Origin: Durusdinium trenchii
Lineage: Eukaryota > Sar > Dinophyceae > Suessiales > Symbiodiniaceae
Length of the DNA stretch: 64,000 nucleotides
NCBI GenBank assembly: GCA_963970005.1
Contig: CAXAMN010021573.1
Span: 679,143-743,142 of the forward strand
Reading direction: 5' to 3'
Shown: in pieces, positions 42,321 through 55,640 of the stretch
Position numbering within the stretch: position 1 is the first letter of the stretch
How the letters are laid out: each line of letters begins with the position of its first letter
Program-made: the position numbers and the translations under genes
The notes under the pieces: generated by a model
What the model saw: only the letters and a program-made list of their open reading frames with translations
Told to the model about the DNA's origin: nothing
Databases searched by the model: none

Positions 42321-42579
42321 TGTGATTCGATATTAGTTAATGAATCATCATGTTTGTTCCTGTTAGCATTTGTATTCATTTGTGCTGTTTTATGTTGGAT
42401 CCATGTAGCTCTAGAAGGGGAACCCCAGGATCACCAGCACCGGTGTTGTTGGTCTCTGAAATAGTCAAAGCTACCAGATGACCCTGCCCAGACCATCCAA
42501 TTCATGTATGGAATAGTTGCATTTACCATCATTTACCATCATTTCAGAGTATTTATGACTCTAATGTAGGTATCTATGT

Positions 42580-42790
42580 CATACATATGGATGGCCTGGG
42601 CTGCCCAGTCTGTCGCCCGGTCCTGCGTGAAGGTGATTGAGATGCTCTCCTCGGGAATGGAATGCCATGCTCCATGCGCCACGAATGACGTTGGAATCAA
42701 TGCGCCCGGCGCCAGTCGCGATGGGCACTCTGCGAGACGTTTTTTGGGGATTGAAGATCACCAGCTGAGAAATTCTCAGATTGAAGGATG
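42580..42790 (+). CDS. candidate exon, unknown
   Basis: The frame reads AAQSVARSCVKVIEMLSSGM, then a Cys-rich and Gly-rich part ending at TGA. Reverse frames are open too. Low certainty. Confidence 0.25.
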
Positions 42791-43189
42791 AGCAAATGAG
42801 GAGACTACATGTTTTCCCTGTTTGTATTCGATGAGCAAGCAGAAGTGGTTTGAGAACCAGCTTTCAGAATATTCAGTTGCCAGGTTGTTGACTTTCTTGG
42901 GCCTCGGGCCGTTGAGGGCCCTGCAGGTCACCTGAATCATACGGTCTCAGCTGAAGCATCAAGCAGCTAACAGCGTTGGAGCAACCCCGGACCCGAACTG
43001 TTTGGAGACATTCGGACTCGAATCCTCGACTTGAATCCTCGAGTCAGAGGTCTAGGCTAGGGTGTCCATGCATTTTTAGATGTTTTTAAGGTTTTCAGGG
43101 GCCGGTCGGGCTGTTTGGAGGGTTTGAGTAGGAAGGAATACAGGACATGGGCACAATCATGAGCTGATGCGGACTTGAGCTGTTTTGTG

Positions 43190-43367
43190 TGTGATGAGGG
43201 AGCCAGACGTCGCGCTGGGCGCGGGAAAGAACGTTTTCCTCCAGAGTCACTTCAACCTCCAAAGGAGGTTGATCTGACTTAAAAAGGCACAGGCGGCACT
43301 GGAGCCGACATCCATCAGTGCACGATCGCCGTAAAAGCGCCAGGTGGGGATCATACTTGGTCTCCAT
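43190..43367 (-). CDS. candidate exon with Cys cluster, unknown
   Basis: On minus the frame reads METKYDPHLALLRRSCTDGC, then RLQCRLCLFKSDQ and LEVEVTLEENVLSRAQRDVW. Four Cys in a C-x3-C-x3-C-x2-C arrangement might bind metal. No family recognised. Confidence 0.4.
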
Positions 43368-45446
43368 GTAGCCATGTAGATATCATCCAATCCGTAGAAT
43401 CTCAATGTCAAAATGAGAGTTGTGGAACTGAACAAGGGATAACAAGGGATTTGGTGAGAAGAAGCTGTTCAATGGGTCGGTTTTCAGTCAGTTGGGTAAG
43501 AAACCTTCCTTTTTCTACCCAAACTCCCCACGGATCTGTATGGTATCTATGGGACTTGTGTGAAAGGGGGCTAGCGCATATGTTCGCTCTCGCAAGTTGC
43601 TCTGGGGTCCTCGCTCTCAGACGTTGGCCCGAGTCTAACTGTTTAACCCCCTTCGGGATTCCAAGAGACTACGTTGAACCTCTACTCTGCAGTTGAATCG
43701 TCCCGCTGCAGGTACACTCTAATGTTTTATGGACTTGATCAGGCAGTGCTTAGCACCGGTCCCTTCTTCAACTCATGCAGCCTGTGCCTGTGTCTTCAAC
43801 TCATGCAGCCACTGAGTGGCTGCCGTGTACTCGCACCGACCGCTGTCCGTGGATGCCAAGCCGGTGCCGAAAAAGCCGCGACCGACGCAACGGGTCCGGT
43901 GCGACCGGCGAAAAGCCGCCGGCGGTCAGGGGACCCGGTCGGGTGAACGGAGCTCTTGAGCCGAACCCATCCCGGGTCCGGGAAGGTGCTGTGAACGGAG
44001 TGTTTGGGTGGAAGAGTATTGTTAAGGTCGACCTCCGGGCTCCAAATGGACAACGGTTTTGGTGTGTCCAGACCCGGGTCCAAGGATTTGCTTGATCGGT
44101 GTTGCTTTCCGCATCGGTCCTGAGAAGACACCCCCCCTCTTCGGGGACTCTCTTTGCTTTGGGTTACCCTCTGGCAGATGACGATCCTCCTGTGCCAACA
44201 GAGTGGTTTCCACTTCCATGTGATGTGATCGTCATCGGAGTGTACCTACTGTCAAGCATACACACGTCACCTCCCTTCTTGAAGTGATGCAAACTTCTTA
44301 GAGAGAGGGTGGATCCACAAAAGCCCGCAACATGGCAAGAAGATGCAATAAGTCTCAGATTCAAACAAAACATTCATCGAATCTCAGATGATCCATAAGT
44401 CCGACCATTTCTGAACATCGATTTGGAGTAGTTATAGATATCCACCAGACCAAAGAGTTCGCTTCTTCGCCTCGTGATATGTTCATGCTGTTAACTGCAA
44501 CGTGCCTTCCCTCGATGTAGGACGACTGGATCGTCCCATTCTACGGCCTGGTGAGGAAGGTCGGGCCGGACCGGCTCGGCCGGTATTGCTTGACCTGTGA
44601 CGGGTGACTTTGATGTGCACTTTGGGGAGAATGGATGGAAATGCCCTTCTTGTGAAAAATATGATGGAATATGTCATAATTAACATTAATCAATGCTTTG
44701 CTGTTATTTTCCTGGTTCCTTAAGCAAATCCAAGCCTTTCAAGCACAGATGGAACTGAAGAGAACGAGTCGACAATCAGTAGTCGACGATTGTCATGATC
44801 GAACGTCCGCAGAGTCCAATCCTTTCATCAAACAAGATCTTCAGCTATAATCCTGAACATGCGTGCGGGGATGGGTTTTCCTACGGGACAAGCAGGAACC
44901 AATGGAAACATGTTGACTTCCAGGCTCCCGGGTCAGATAAACTATATGACTATATTACCATAAGCCGGCTTAAGGACCATCGTTGATTTTGCCCTCTCAA
45001 TTAGTGTGATCAGCGAGGTGGAGAAGACACCGGACTAGTTTAAGATCTGCTGCAGAGCCCTTATTCTGGGAGAAGTTGGATTTGAATTCATTGAACGTGC
45101 CCAGACTACTATAGAATAGAAGCCGACTCCGAGAATGTAAAGAATTCAACCGCCAGATTTGGGCAGACTATTGGAAGGATAGATTGATGCTGGCCCGGTG
45201 CTGGCAGTGTAGCACTTGGAGCAGCGTAGAGCTTTCTCCTGGCGCAGTGGTCAACTCCAAGCCCTTGGCCAAAGGCATTCCTTCCTTCAAGCTTAGAACG
45301 GCCAGGTTTGGGGAGGCCAGATAAGAGAGGAGCCTGCTCGCGCAAGCAGCTTCTGTCCGAAGGCCAGCCGGTCCTGAGTCCAAGGACTCAGGCTTCCGCG
45401 GCTTATATCAACGGGACGGACGTGTGATCAGGTGTAAGGTCGCTTC

Positions 45447-45607
45447 CAGGGCATCAGCCCCGTGCCGGCGGCGTGGTACCACTCGTTTGGCTCAGACGAC
45501 TTGTTCGGCGCGGCGCAGAAAGCGAGCTCAACAGGCCCCAGACGTCGACCAAGCACCGAAGATGTGATCCACCACGCGGCGCAGCGAGGCAGCCAAGGTC
45601 GAGGCCA
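45447..45607 (+). CDS. candidate exon, unknown
   Basis: After CTTCCAG the frame reads GISPVPAAWYHSFGSDDLFG, then a basic linker and STEDVIHHAAQRGSQ. GC-rich and coding-like in AT-rich surroundings. Unknown family. Confidence 0.4.
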
Positions 45608-46275
45608 TGGCAAGATGACTATGAATGTATATATCATAGAGTGGATGATAGTGGTATTAGCTGGATTGAGCTATATTTAGGTTCTCGACTGGGTTTTCTT
45701 TGCCTATCCGGAAACCAGGTAGGGGTCAAACTGAGCCATGGCTCATCACACATCCACATATCCAGCTTCTACCACCGTCGCAAAGATGCGTGTGTTTCCA
45801 GACTGAAACTCTGCGGGTTGTAGTTCAGAGTCTTCAAACACAAGCAAATAAAGGAGTTATTGCGGCATACCCGGTGATGATGAATATATCGAGACATTGG
45901 CCCCTGATGTGCCCTTATACTGCTGCAAGCCAAGCCTACTATCATAGTCGAAGCTCCACAATTCAAGACTATAGATCAGCTCGTGCTTGCGACATATAGA
46001 ACACATGCTAAAGCATAGCAACTCCGAGGTAAACTCTTGAATGAATTTGCAACCGCTCCTGCAGCTGGAATTTGCTTAGCAACGTTGGTCCCACAAACCC
46101 AGCTGTGTTGACCTCCGTGGCCATTCTTTTCATCCGCGAGGCCGGTAGACATATTAGACGTCCCAGAGTGACCAACGGGACAGGGAAATCTCATCCCCAA
46201 GATCACGTCGATGAGGTCACTAAAAGGCCAGTCCACTAAGGCCACTGAAGGTCACTCCACAGAGACTGACTGAAG

Positions 46276-46503
46276 GTGGTAGACTTGTGTCCAAAGTCTT
46301 CAACTTGGCGACTCGGCGACTCAACGGCACATCGGATCCGACGCGACTCAACGTCGAGCGCCGCGCCAGATCCGCACGTCGAGAGCCGCTCGGCGAAGAA
46401 GAAGAAGTTCGACGAGGAGGCGCCGGACGAGATCCTTCTTCGATCTCTTCGCGTCGGCGGTGGCGGTGCCAGTTCCCATGTGTTGTTGTCATGGGTTCGC
46501 TGA
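46276..46503 (+). CDS. candidate exon, basic then acidic, unknown
   Basis: The frame reads SSAAPDPHVESRSAKKKKFD then EEAPDEILLRSLRVGGGG up to TGA. It has a nuclear-localisation-like KKKK run. It could belong to a gene upstream of the WD40 gene. Confidence 0.4.
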   Translation: MVDLCPKSSTWRLGDSTAHRIRRDSTSSAAPDPHVESRSAKKKKFDEEAPDEILLRSLRVGGGGASSHVLLSWVR

Positions 46504-47112
46504 GTAACAAAGCTTCAAAGGCGAAGATTGGACTTGCAAATCCCCAACTCCGAAAGCATGGCTTTTGTGCTGTTCTTAGACATGCTTAAATTAGTAGTCC
46601 CTTTTACTTTAGGCTTGAAGAGGATCTGTGTCATAAAACTTTCTGACAGATGTTCATTTTACTTTAGTCTTGATGATGGATATGTGTCAGAAAATCTTCT
46701 GACAGATTTCCCTCTTGAAGGGGATACGTATCGAACATGTGACCCTTCCCCCATAAGTCCAACCTAAGTCCAAGTGACCTTTGTTTGACTTAGTTGCTAT
46801 ATCCTAAGCACTTGAGACGTACTATGTTTTTGTTTAAGCATAATGTGCTAAGTCCAAGCTAAATCAAGCCTGTTTAATCCTCTTTAGGGCTTCCGAGACA
46901 TACAACAAGGATTGCTAGTAGGTTAGCAGACTTGTAACGTCGGTTCGAAGTCCAGGTTGGCCGACTGAGCTGATCAGGGCTCCTGCTTGGGATTTGGATG
47001 GACCTCTTTAGCATCCTCAGTCTTCTGACACATGTTTCTTCCATCAAGACTATTTTGCTATTGAGAGGTTTTGTTGGAACTGCTGCTCCTTCTTCTTCTT
47101 CTTCTTCTTCTT

Positions 47113-47512
47113 NNNNNNNNNNNNNNNNNNNNNNNNNNNNNNNNNNNNNNNNNNNNNNNNNNNNNNNNNNNNNNNNNNNNNNNNNNNNNNNNNNNNNNNN
47201 NNNNNNNNNNNNNNNNNNNNNNNNNNNNNNNNNNNNNNNNNNNNNNNNNNNNNNNNNNNNNNNNNNNNNNNNNNNNNNNNNNNNNNNNNNNNNNNNNNNN
47301 NNNNNNNNNNNNNNNNNNNNNNNNNNNNNNNNNNNNNNNNNNNNNNNNNNNNNNNNNNNNNNNNNNNNNNNNNNNNNNNNNNNNNNNNNNNNNNNNNNNN
47401 NNNNNNNNNNNNNNNNNNNNNNNNNNNNNNNNNNNNNNNNNNNNNNNNNNNNNNNNNNNNNNNNNNNNNNNNNNNNNNNNNNNNNNNNNNNNNNNNNNNN
47501 NNNNNNNNNNNN
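47113..47512. other. assembly gap, 400 N
   Basis: Exactly 400 unknown bases, directly after a (TTC)n repeat. Confidence 0.99.
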
Positions 47513-50500
47513 CGTCAATTCTCTCCTGGGGAGCGTCTTCGTGAGCCTCTTATGGTTTCAGGATAGTTCAAATCCTATGATGTTCCGATTCAATGCTCAC
47601 CGATGATCTGAGCCATGGGGCAAGTTTGTTTTCCTAAGAATCTTTTTGAACATGTCGAGAGCACATGTTTGAACATTTAAAGTGCATATGAACATATATG
47701 TACGAAAGGTCGCCTCCGAGGGGATAAATCACCATGTCGAACATTGCATTTTTGTTCCTGCCTCTCGCGTTCTCTTCTCTTCCCGCTGTCCTACCTTTCG
47801 TGTCTCCCTCCTCTCAAGTATTTGAGCATTCGAATGCTCTGTGCTTTGTGACCCATGCGGAATTTTCTCGCTGATCAAGCTGACGTTTCAGGATGAGTGG
47901 GCTGAGGAGCTTTGAGAAATCTTGAGACCCCATTGGCTTCTATTTTCTCAGGAAAATAACTGGAAGGCGAGTGCTTTTGCTGAAAGACATTATGCTTTTT
48001 GTTTGACTTATGAGGGATTGGGAAACTGTGGTACTCATGTTGTTCTTTGTGTGCTTAGCTGAACCTGCAATAACCTGTACGAGTCTATGATATTTTCTTA
48101 TAACTTGATCGTTTCTTCAATAAGAGCATCAGGACTTTTTTCCTTTGGCTGAGGCGTTGGAAACAGATGTTCTGTTAGCAAGGCCCGAAGCACCATGCAT
48201 GAGACTGAATGGTTGGGCCGTGTATCAGTGTTTCTTTGAGGTTTTGGGTCCCAATTCTTGACCCTGGTTGGCATCCTGGCAACAGTGTGTGTGCTTGCCT
48301 TGGTGTTGAATCTGGGTGCCCACACCAACCCCCCACTCATCCCCAACCCTTTTCTCCGCTGAAGCTCTGTGCGACCACTTGGCTGGCCACCTCGGTGGGA
48401 GCGGACACAACGCAAAAAGAGCGCCGCCACTGGTGGCGCTTCCGCCGGTGCGGACGGTGGGTTGAAAAGGACGGTTCAAATCACAGAGTCCTTGACCAAG
48501 GACTGTTGGACATAGTCGGAAATCTTCGAGTTTCCTCCTGTAAGCTGCCAGCTGTTGGGCCCTTTGTGGGGGGGGTCCGGGTTTGGGGTCCTGCTTGGAT
48601 GGACAGGAAGATCCGGAAGTCTTCGTCCTGAACCCAAACCCCTAAGATCCCAACCTTCGGTACACCGTACACTCCCTGATTTTTACTCCGCCCTGGAAGG
48701 TTTGACATGGAGCCTCCAAACCACTAGTTGTGGAGGAAGCTATAGTCTTCTAAAGGTCCATCTTCAGGTGTTCCCCACCCGGGTGTGACATGCTTCGGAG
48801 TGAACGACCCCGGTTGCTTGGTCTTCGGACAACGGTCGTCGGTTCCGGGGCCATTGGTTCCGGGGCCAGGTGGTGAGAGGTATTTTTTTTCCGGGAGGGC
48901 GACATCTTGGTGGACCACAAAGGCATAGGGTCCAAGTACACCTCTTTTTTGATGGTCGAAGGGAGGTGAAAGTACCAGGATGGTCCTGGACCCGGAAAAC
49001 AGGCAAGGGAGCTGTTTGCTGCTACGGACAACGGGTCACCTGGCTGGATCACTGAGCCCCAACGTCCACCAAGGACGGTCTCGACATCTCAGGGCAACCC
49101 GACAGGAAGCGCTAGGTATGTTCAAGTATGAACAAGCATCATCCAGTTTCTTCGGTCAGTGACCTTTTGAGGGTCCCAGGTCAGTGATCTTTTGGTTTGA
49201 ACCAGGATTAAGCGGATTATATACAAGTTGTTGCAGACATGGGCATATCCAGACAACACACAAACCTTCGAACTTTGGTTTGCTTAAATCTCGGTTGATT
49301 TCCGTGGAAGTGCGCTGAAGAAACCCCATGCCTCTAGAAGGTATGAAGATGCATGGTGCAGGATGTTTTCATTCCACCCCTGAGAACTCATGTCGCTAGC
49401 TCAGCCCCTCCAATGGTGCATAGCACCCGAAAACAACCCTGTTCAATGGGTGATTGGAATTAAACAAGGTAATGTGGGGGAATGATCAGTTTCATGTTCA
49501 AGCATGTTTATATACATGTATGTAAACAATGCATTTGTTGGATGTAAAGAAAGCAATAATTTGTTGGACATGTTGGGATGTATTTCAACAACGGGATGTG
49601 ACCTACTTATGGCAGTCGTGGTGCTTTTGGCCTGTCCTGGACGCAGGGTCGACGGTCGACGCACCGCTTGCCAACGAATCTTGTGGCTCAAGGGGAGCCA
49701 GGAGCTTGAGGAGGCATAGGAGCTCAGTGAAGGGGAGTGGCCATGGCGAACTTCACAGGGCCTTCTAAGTCGGACGATGACGGCTCCATACGTCAACAAA
49801 TTGTGGGCAAGTCTTCCTTCTCACAGAGCTCCTCCTTATCCAATTGATGTGTCATGATTGTTCACCCAAACTCTTCAGTTCTGGAACACCACCTTTGCAC
49901 TGACAGGCACGTCCCATGCAGGCAACTTTCCACGCAGGGCACCCCCCTTTGGAAGTGTGCACTTGTGATAAGATGATAAGTGATTTTATACAGGTTAAAA
50001 TGCATGAACATGGAAGCTCCTACTCACGCTCAGGACCAGCGTTTCTTGAACCTGCCACGAATGTCGGGGAGGTTGTATATTATTTGATACATGTGTATAC
50101 AGTAACAGTATACAATTACAAGCAAGCACTGTGCAAAATGGTGAATCTGTGAATTGCCATTGGACATATGTGGAGTCCATTGTCATATTGCTGTCGGCCA
50201 AATCAGACTCTCTGTTTAGTTGGGGCGTTGGGGTGAAAGGTATAGAGTCATACACAAAACACCATGCTCCAAGTTCTAAGCCTCTAAGCTCACATAGAAA
50301 GCCACAGAAGGGTTTTGAGCATCATTATGTTGTACTACGAGGTTGTTGCTAGTATCAAACAGTCAAGAACAGTCCTTGAGCGTCGCCGCACTGATGCATT
50401 CGACGTCATCTTCGCTTTCCGCGCCCAAAGCGAAACGACGGGTGCCATGATTCGGAAGAAGGGGTGCAGCGGCTTTGTTGGAAAAACAAGGACGCCTGAT

Positions 50501-51621
50501 CAAGACTTTCAAGATGCCTTTTGACGTTTGTAGAGGATCTACCTCCCCTACTTCAGGAGGGTGGCCAGTAGAGGACGCCTAGGAGGTTCAGGGTGCATGG
50601 CTCATGGTGATTCCCTAAACCTGGCCTACCTCCACTTCGATGCTTGGGACACAAGGTCGGTGAGTTCGTTGGTCGGTCCCCTACCCCTTCTTTGACGTGG
50701 GACAGGTGTATAAGGATGACCTAGGACACTGTGGATAGGCTGTAGAGGTGTATAGGCTGTAATACCTATCTCGCACACACTGGCATACTTACCTACCTTG
50801 GGATGGTTGATTTAAGTGGAGGTCCATGGGGCGGCCCCAGTGGGTTCAGTGATTAGCAGTGGTTTGGTTTCAGATGGGTCTGGAGTTAAGACGGTGAAAG
50901 CTGAAGGGTCACCAATTGAGACCTGTTAGGGCAACAACCCTCTAGAGCAGACCTGTTGGAGGATGCTGGTAGAATCTTGAATCATAGAGCCACCCATAAT
51001 GCAGATGTCTAACAATCCAATATGTTTTTTGCGTTATAGCTCAAGTTTCTACACTAGTAGCGCATCACAGAGCCAGCGGAGGAGCTAGTAACAGGCTGGG
51101 TAGCCCTGTGAAGCAAGTAAGAAAGGTTCCAGCTTGTGAATGTTCAGGGCAGGCGTCTTTCGGGTGCGTCAGCATCCACACTTCACAAGTTTTTGGAGGT
51201 GCAAAATCAGTAGTTAGCGAATTAGCGAAGTCGGTCTTTGGATATCTTGTAATTGCAGAACACAGAACCACTATGAAACAGCTGATTCAAGCCGTTCCAG
51301 GCTCCGAACCCTTCCCGCTCTTCGGCGTGCCGAGGTGCGCCGAATCTGGGGGCGGAGACGTTCCAATGTCACGTTGGTGACAGGTGCGGAGACGTCCAGG
51401 AACACGTCCGGTGAGAAGACTGGAGAAGGGGCGGAAGGGGGGGAAGGGGGACGGGAGAGAAGCGGCGGCGGGGGGGGTGATGGGCCAAGGAAATGTGGGA
51501 CGGGAAGCTAGGACTGAGTCAGCACGAGCTTGTTCAGAAAGCGCTACCCTTCAAGGTTTGCCCCAAAGACTAAGACCTAAGACCCGAAGATAGTTGAAGC
51601 ACTTTGGGAGGCTCCCAAATA

Positions 51622-51720
51622 TACAGTGGTTTCAGACTAGATGGTATGATGTCCTTTAGATGGGGGTCCATATAAACCACCAAACTTGGGGATTGTGCCA
51701 TCTACTCTTAACCCACTGTA
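51622..51720. mobile_element. MITE, sister copy of 30134-30256
   Basis: TACAGTGGTT at the left pairs with AACCCACTGTA at the right. The inner CCATATAAACCACCAA and CTTGGGG segments match the other copy. The element is 24 bp shorter. Confidence 0.75.
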
Positions 51721-51986
51721 AGGCGTTCAAACCCACATCTTTTGTTGCACAGATTGGATCCGAGCTTCGAGTCGAAATTTCAACAGGACGCCACTCCAGA
51801 TTGCTCAAGGTCCGGTGTTGACGTCCTTTGATTTCATCCCAACCCCCAACAATGCATGGGACTGGAATATTCGCGGATCAAATTGGGGGTGATTTTAAGA
51901 TGTTTTAAGGGTCAACGTAGTTGAGAAAACACGTGTGAAACAACCCTCTCTGGTGGTAGCCATACATCATGTTGATATCACCTTGC

Positions 51987-51998
51987 TTTTGGCTCAAG
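51987..51998 (+). other. possible spliced-leader relic
   Basis: TTTTGGCTCAAG equals the last 12 bases of the dinoflagellate spliced leader (recall). It lies 206 bp upstream of the first WD40 exon on the same strand. Such relics are left when trans-spliced mRNAs are copied back into the genome. A chance 12-mer match is possible. Confidence 0.4.
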
Positions 51999-52204
51999 TC
52001 CTGCGGAAAAGGCGCGTCGTGCCTGGGTCAGGGCTCGGGAGCCGTACTTCGTTTCATGTCATTAAACCATGGGTTGCCCTATCTGGTTTAACTAACGTGG
52101 GTATAAATACACATGTATACATGGAGTGTGGGGGAAACGGGGAACCCATCCACTTAATCGCACCCACTTGAGCGTCCGCGTTTCAGAACACGCGTCGTCG
52201 CCAG

Positions 52205-55149
52205 GTTCCTATGACGGCACTACAAAGCTTTGGTGCCTCACTGGCCAAGCGAAGGCTCATCCTATGATGGCCCATAACGATGCGGTGATGTATGCAGATG
52301 TCTCGCAGGATGCCAGGCCTGGAGGTGGTGGAAAGGGTCTCTCCTTGCTTGCATTGATGTGATTGCTTTTTCCACAACTGGGTGACCCCGCAAGTCTGGG
52401 GAACTGTGATTTGTTCCTATTTGTCAGTCAGTGCTCGTGAATAGACTTACAGTATCCAAGATGACTGCAGGATGGCAGACACATGGGCGCCCCCACACTA
52501 CTTATATGTCTCCGTTCGGAGCGCTGGGTATGAGTATAAACGACCACTGAGCCCGGTGCCACAGGCCCTGGGATGACCTATTTCAAGTAAACAACCTCAG
52601 GGGCGGCCTTTTTTCGTTGACCCTGGAGGGATACATTACCAGAAGAGTCTCCACTTAAGTTGGTTGGTGCAGAAAAAGGATTTAACCATCACCGGTTCCC
52701 CAGAACAGCTCATGGATCGGCCTTGCGTCCTAAGCTGCCAGATACCTTGTCACTGCTGCCTATGATGGCGTGGCCACTGTGTGGTGTGCCGCTTGGATGA
52801 AGTTAAGAGCTTCCTGGAGAATCCCAAAAAGCCTGCCACAACCAGCCACGACCATGAAGAGAGCCAGGCTGACCTATTATTAAAAAAAAGAAGTCCAAGG
52901 GTCCCCTGAGTCAAAGGCCTGCGACAAACAAGAACTGGTACAAGGTCGACACGGGAAAACTGCTTAGAGTGTTGGTTTTAAATGGTTTAATATGTTTTTT
53001 CCATGAGTGAATCCCGGCCCCTTCTGCGGAAGAGGTTTTTCTCTAGTTTCCTTGAGCAAATCCAAAAAGACCTCACTTGTGAGGTCTTCATGTGCACCAT
53101 AGCCCATAGCAATGATTTTGAATCAAGGGGGAGAAGGCTCCCTCACAATGTACTGCAATCGTTTGCCGGTGGATGCCGGTGGCCGTGTCCAGACTGTTTG
53201 CCTTGGGGACAAAGCATGGAAGATAGGTCCTCACTTGTTTGACTGACATGACTTCAAGGCCGCATGCCACAAAGAACACATCAAATTCTTTTCTTTGTGT
53301 TTCAACCCACGGCAGCGTTGAATGTTGCACTCTTTGTTAGAATTGCAAACATCCTGCTCGATGGTTTGATGAATTCCGTGGGGTGCAGCTCCACGCAGGA
53401 TTTCAACATTGAAACACATCGCATGGGTCAAGGCCTCACAACATCCAATGTGTTCCATTCATTGACAATATGTTCGACGCACAAAGTCACACAGTTTTGT
53501 TTTAAATGGTTTCTTCTTTTTCGTGGATTTGGATCCACGACCACATAATCCCTATCACTCCACATACTGAACCTGAGAAGGTGAGCAGGGAGACTATTTA
53601 TGAAGACGCCTGGGTCGGGCCCAGTCGGGCTGAACCTGAGAAGGTGGCTGTGGATCCCTAGGGTATTTTTATGTATTTTTGAGGCCTCCCGAAAGTACTT
53701 GAACTTCAACTATAATATTAAATACTATATCTTCAGGTCTTAGGTCTTTTGGGGCCAACCTCGAAGGGTAGCGCCTTCTTTCACTGGCGCTCGTGCCGAC
53801 TCCGGCCATTTCGACTGGCCGACTCTCCGCCTTGACAGGTCCGTGAGACGGTGCCACTGGCCCGCCTGGCAGGTGACGTCGGAAGAGCCGACGTTCGTTC
53901 GTGGAGGGATCATGTCGGTCTGTCACCGAACGGTGGGATGGAAAGGTGGTGTTCGAGTTGCATTCGAGTTCTTAACAGATCTTTGTATGAAAAAAGTCCG
54001 TGCATTGTTTTGCCAAGTTCAAGCATGTTTGACATTGTTTTTGAGATGTCCGGACAAACTTGCATCAACAATTAGGATTCATGACGCAAGCGGTTTTCAT
54101 TTGTGGTATAAGGTTCAAAGAGTGGCACGTTTGGGAGCAGCAACCCAGAAACGGAGAGTGGTTCAGCCCATGCATTCAGTGCGCCGGAACCACTAGTCTG
54201 AAACGAGGAGCTGCTCAATGCACACAACCCCACGACACCGTCTCGTCATTCTTGGGAGCAAAGGCTGCTAACAACTAAGCCACGTGCCTTCGCGGCCGGG
54301 ACTTCCCTTCCAAGATGCATTGTAATTCAACAATTTGTACCTGGAAAGATTCACATGAAACCTGAAAATGGACCATGTGGGGTTTTCAGGTTATACTTTA
54401 ATCTTCCCGGGTGACCCTGATAACCCACGATTTTCGGATGGTAAGGTGATCACCTTCTGATCGACATCTATTTAGCAGGGTTGTCCCGGCCGCCAACTCT
54501 GGGTGAAAAAGGTACGGGGCAGGAGAAGGCCACAACGGGAGATTCAATTGAGCCAAATAAAGAGATCAAAATCAAAATGAGTATTGTCAAAGAACACGAA
54601 GAGATGCACTGCACAGGATGCCAACGGCTCCCCGGCTTCTCTGACTGACTGAATTGGCTCCGGTGTGACCTGTAGCCCGGCAGTTTGCCCCGCATGTCCG
54701 CTGCCACGGATTGCCCCACGTAAACTGCCCCGTCGGCCCAACAGGTTCCACATCTCGAGGCTGTTGCGAACTGGACGGTATGAGTGTAACAAAGACAGCT
54801 GTTTCTTTTCTTTACATAATTTATGTTGATTTCTTTTGCTTTGATTGTTGGTGGAAATGTGAAGGCTGACCGACATCTCCCAGTGCGTGTTCCGGGATTT
54901 CCTAGACGAGGAACACGCCGCCCATTGCAACATCGTCCGGTCTACGTCGGCAGACTCAATGTCATGGAAACTGCCAGAAGCGCTCTCCGAACCTCGCGTG
55001 GTTTATCTCAGAATTTCTCAGATGGTCGCAGGTTCCGCGGGTGGGCTCTACTCCGCGCAGTTCTCACCAGATGGGCAACACATCCTGATGCTTGGTCTGT
55101 GATGTGATGGAGGGCACTGCGGAGGAGTCAAAGACAACATGATCCTGTG
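52205..55149 (+). CDS. WD40-repeat protein, multi-exon, partial
   Basis: Four exons encode pieces of WD40 beta-propeller blades, a scaffold for protein-protein contacts. Exon 52205-52316 reads GSYDGTTKLWCLTG and then HNDAVMYADVSQDA. It joins in phase (GC donor 52317) to 52742-52790, YLVTAAYDGVATVWCA. Exon 55032-55094 reads GGLYSAQFSPDGQHILML (GT donor) and joins in phase to 55125-55149, GVKDNMILW, which ends at a GT donor inside the Trp codon. These give the strand and turn order and the final Trp of three blades. A frame at 54870-54994 may be a further exon. Earlier and later blades were not found, so both ends are open. The 2.2 kb intron between the second and third exons holds a CCTGAGAAGG-family element. 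Confidence 0.75.
53560..53665. repeat. dispersed element, CCTGAGAAGG family (in WD40 intron)
   Basis: GAACCTGAGAAGGTG occurs twice, about 60 bp apart, followed by GGATCCCTAGGGTA. Confidence 0.6.
54870..54994 (+). CDS. candidate exon within the WD40 gene
   Basis: The frame reads FRDFLDEEHAAHCNIVRSTS and then ADSMSWKLPEALSEPR before a GT. It is GC-rich and coding-like and lies upstream of the third WD40 exon. It has no WD40 pattern itself and may be an insertion loop or unrelated. Confidence 0.35.
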
Positions 55150-55284
55150 GTGATGTGGGCAAACACAGGGGTTACTCCTCTAGCAGAAATAGATCCAAGA
55201 CGGGGGCGAACCGACATGGGTTCCATGACACGGGTGGTACCTCCCTAAAAGACATTATATGGCATTGTTTAATTGTTTTAGTGG

Positions 55285-55640
55285 CGTGTTGTGGTTGTGG
55301 TTGTGGTTGTGGTTGTGGTTGTGGTTGTGGTTGCGGTTATGGTGGTGGCTTTTGCTGCTGCTGCTGCTGCTGCTGCTGCTGTGGTGGTTGTGGATGTGGT
55401 TGTGGTTGTGGATGTGGTTGCGGTGATTGTGGTTGTTGTGGTTGTGGTTGCTGTTGTTGTTGTTGCTGCTTGTTGTTGTGTTTTGTAGTTGTTATTATTG
55501 TTGTTGTTTTTTGTTGTTTTTTTGTTGTTGTTTGTCAGTTGTCGTCGTTGTTGTTGTTGCTGTTGTTGTTGTTGCTGTTGTTGTTGTTGTGGTTGTCGTG
55601 GTTGTCGTTGTTGTTGTTGCTGTTGCTGTTGTGGGTCGTC
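55285..55640. repeat. low-complexity GTT/GTG/CTG tract
   Basis: TGTGGT, CTG and GTT units run for 350 bp. Long Cys/Gly, Val or Gln frames through it are artefacts. Confidence 0.9.

Larger units (their letters stand above)
46510..51970. other. sparse region, one 400-N gap
   Basis: A (TTC)n tract ends in the gap 47113-47512. Open frames at 48390-48540, 49640-49760 and 50370-50520 are coding-like in more than one frame and cannot be assigned. Upstream exons of the WD40 gene may be hidden here. Confidence 0.35.

Noticed and set aside
46925..46950. tRNA-like T-loop GGTTCGAAGTCC
   Set aside because: The T-stem does not pair and no acceptor or anticodon arm could be built.
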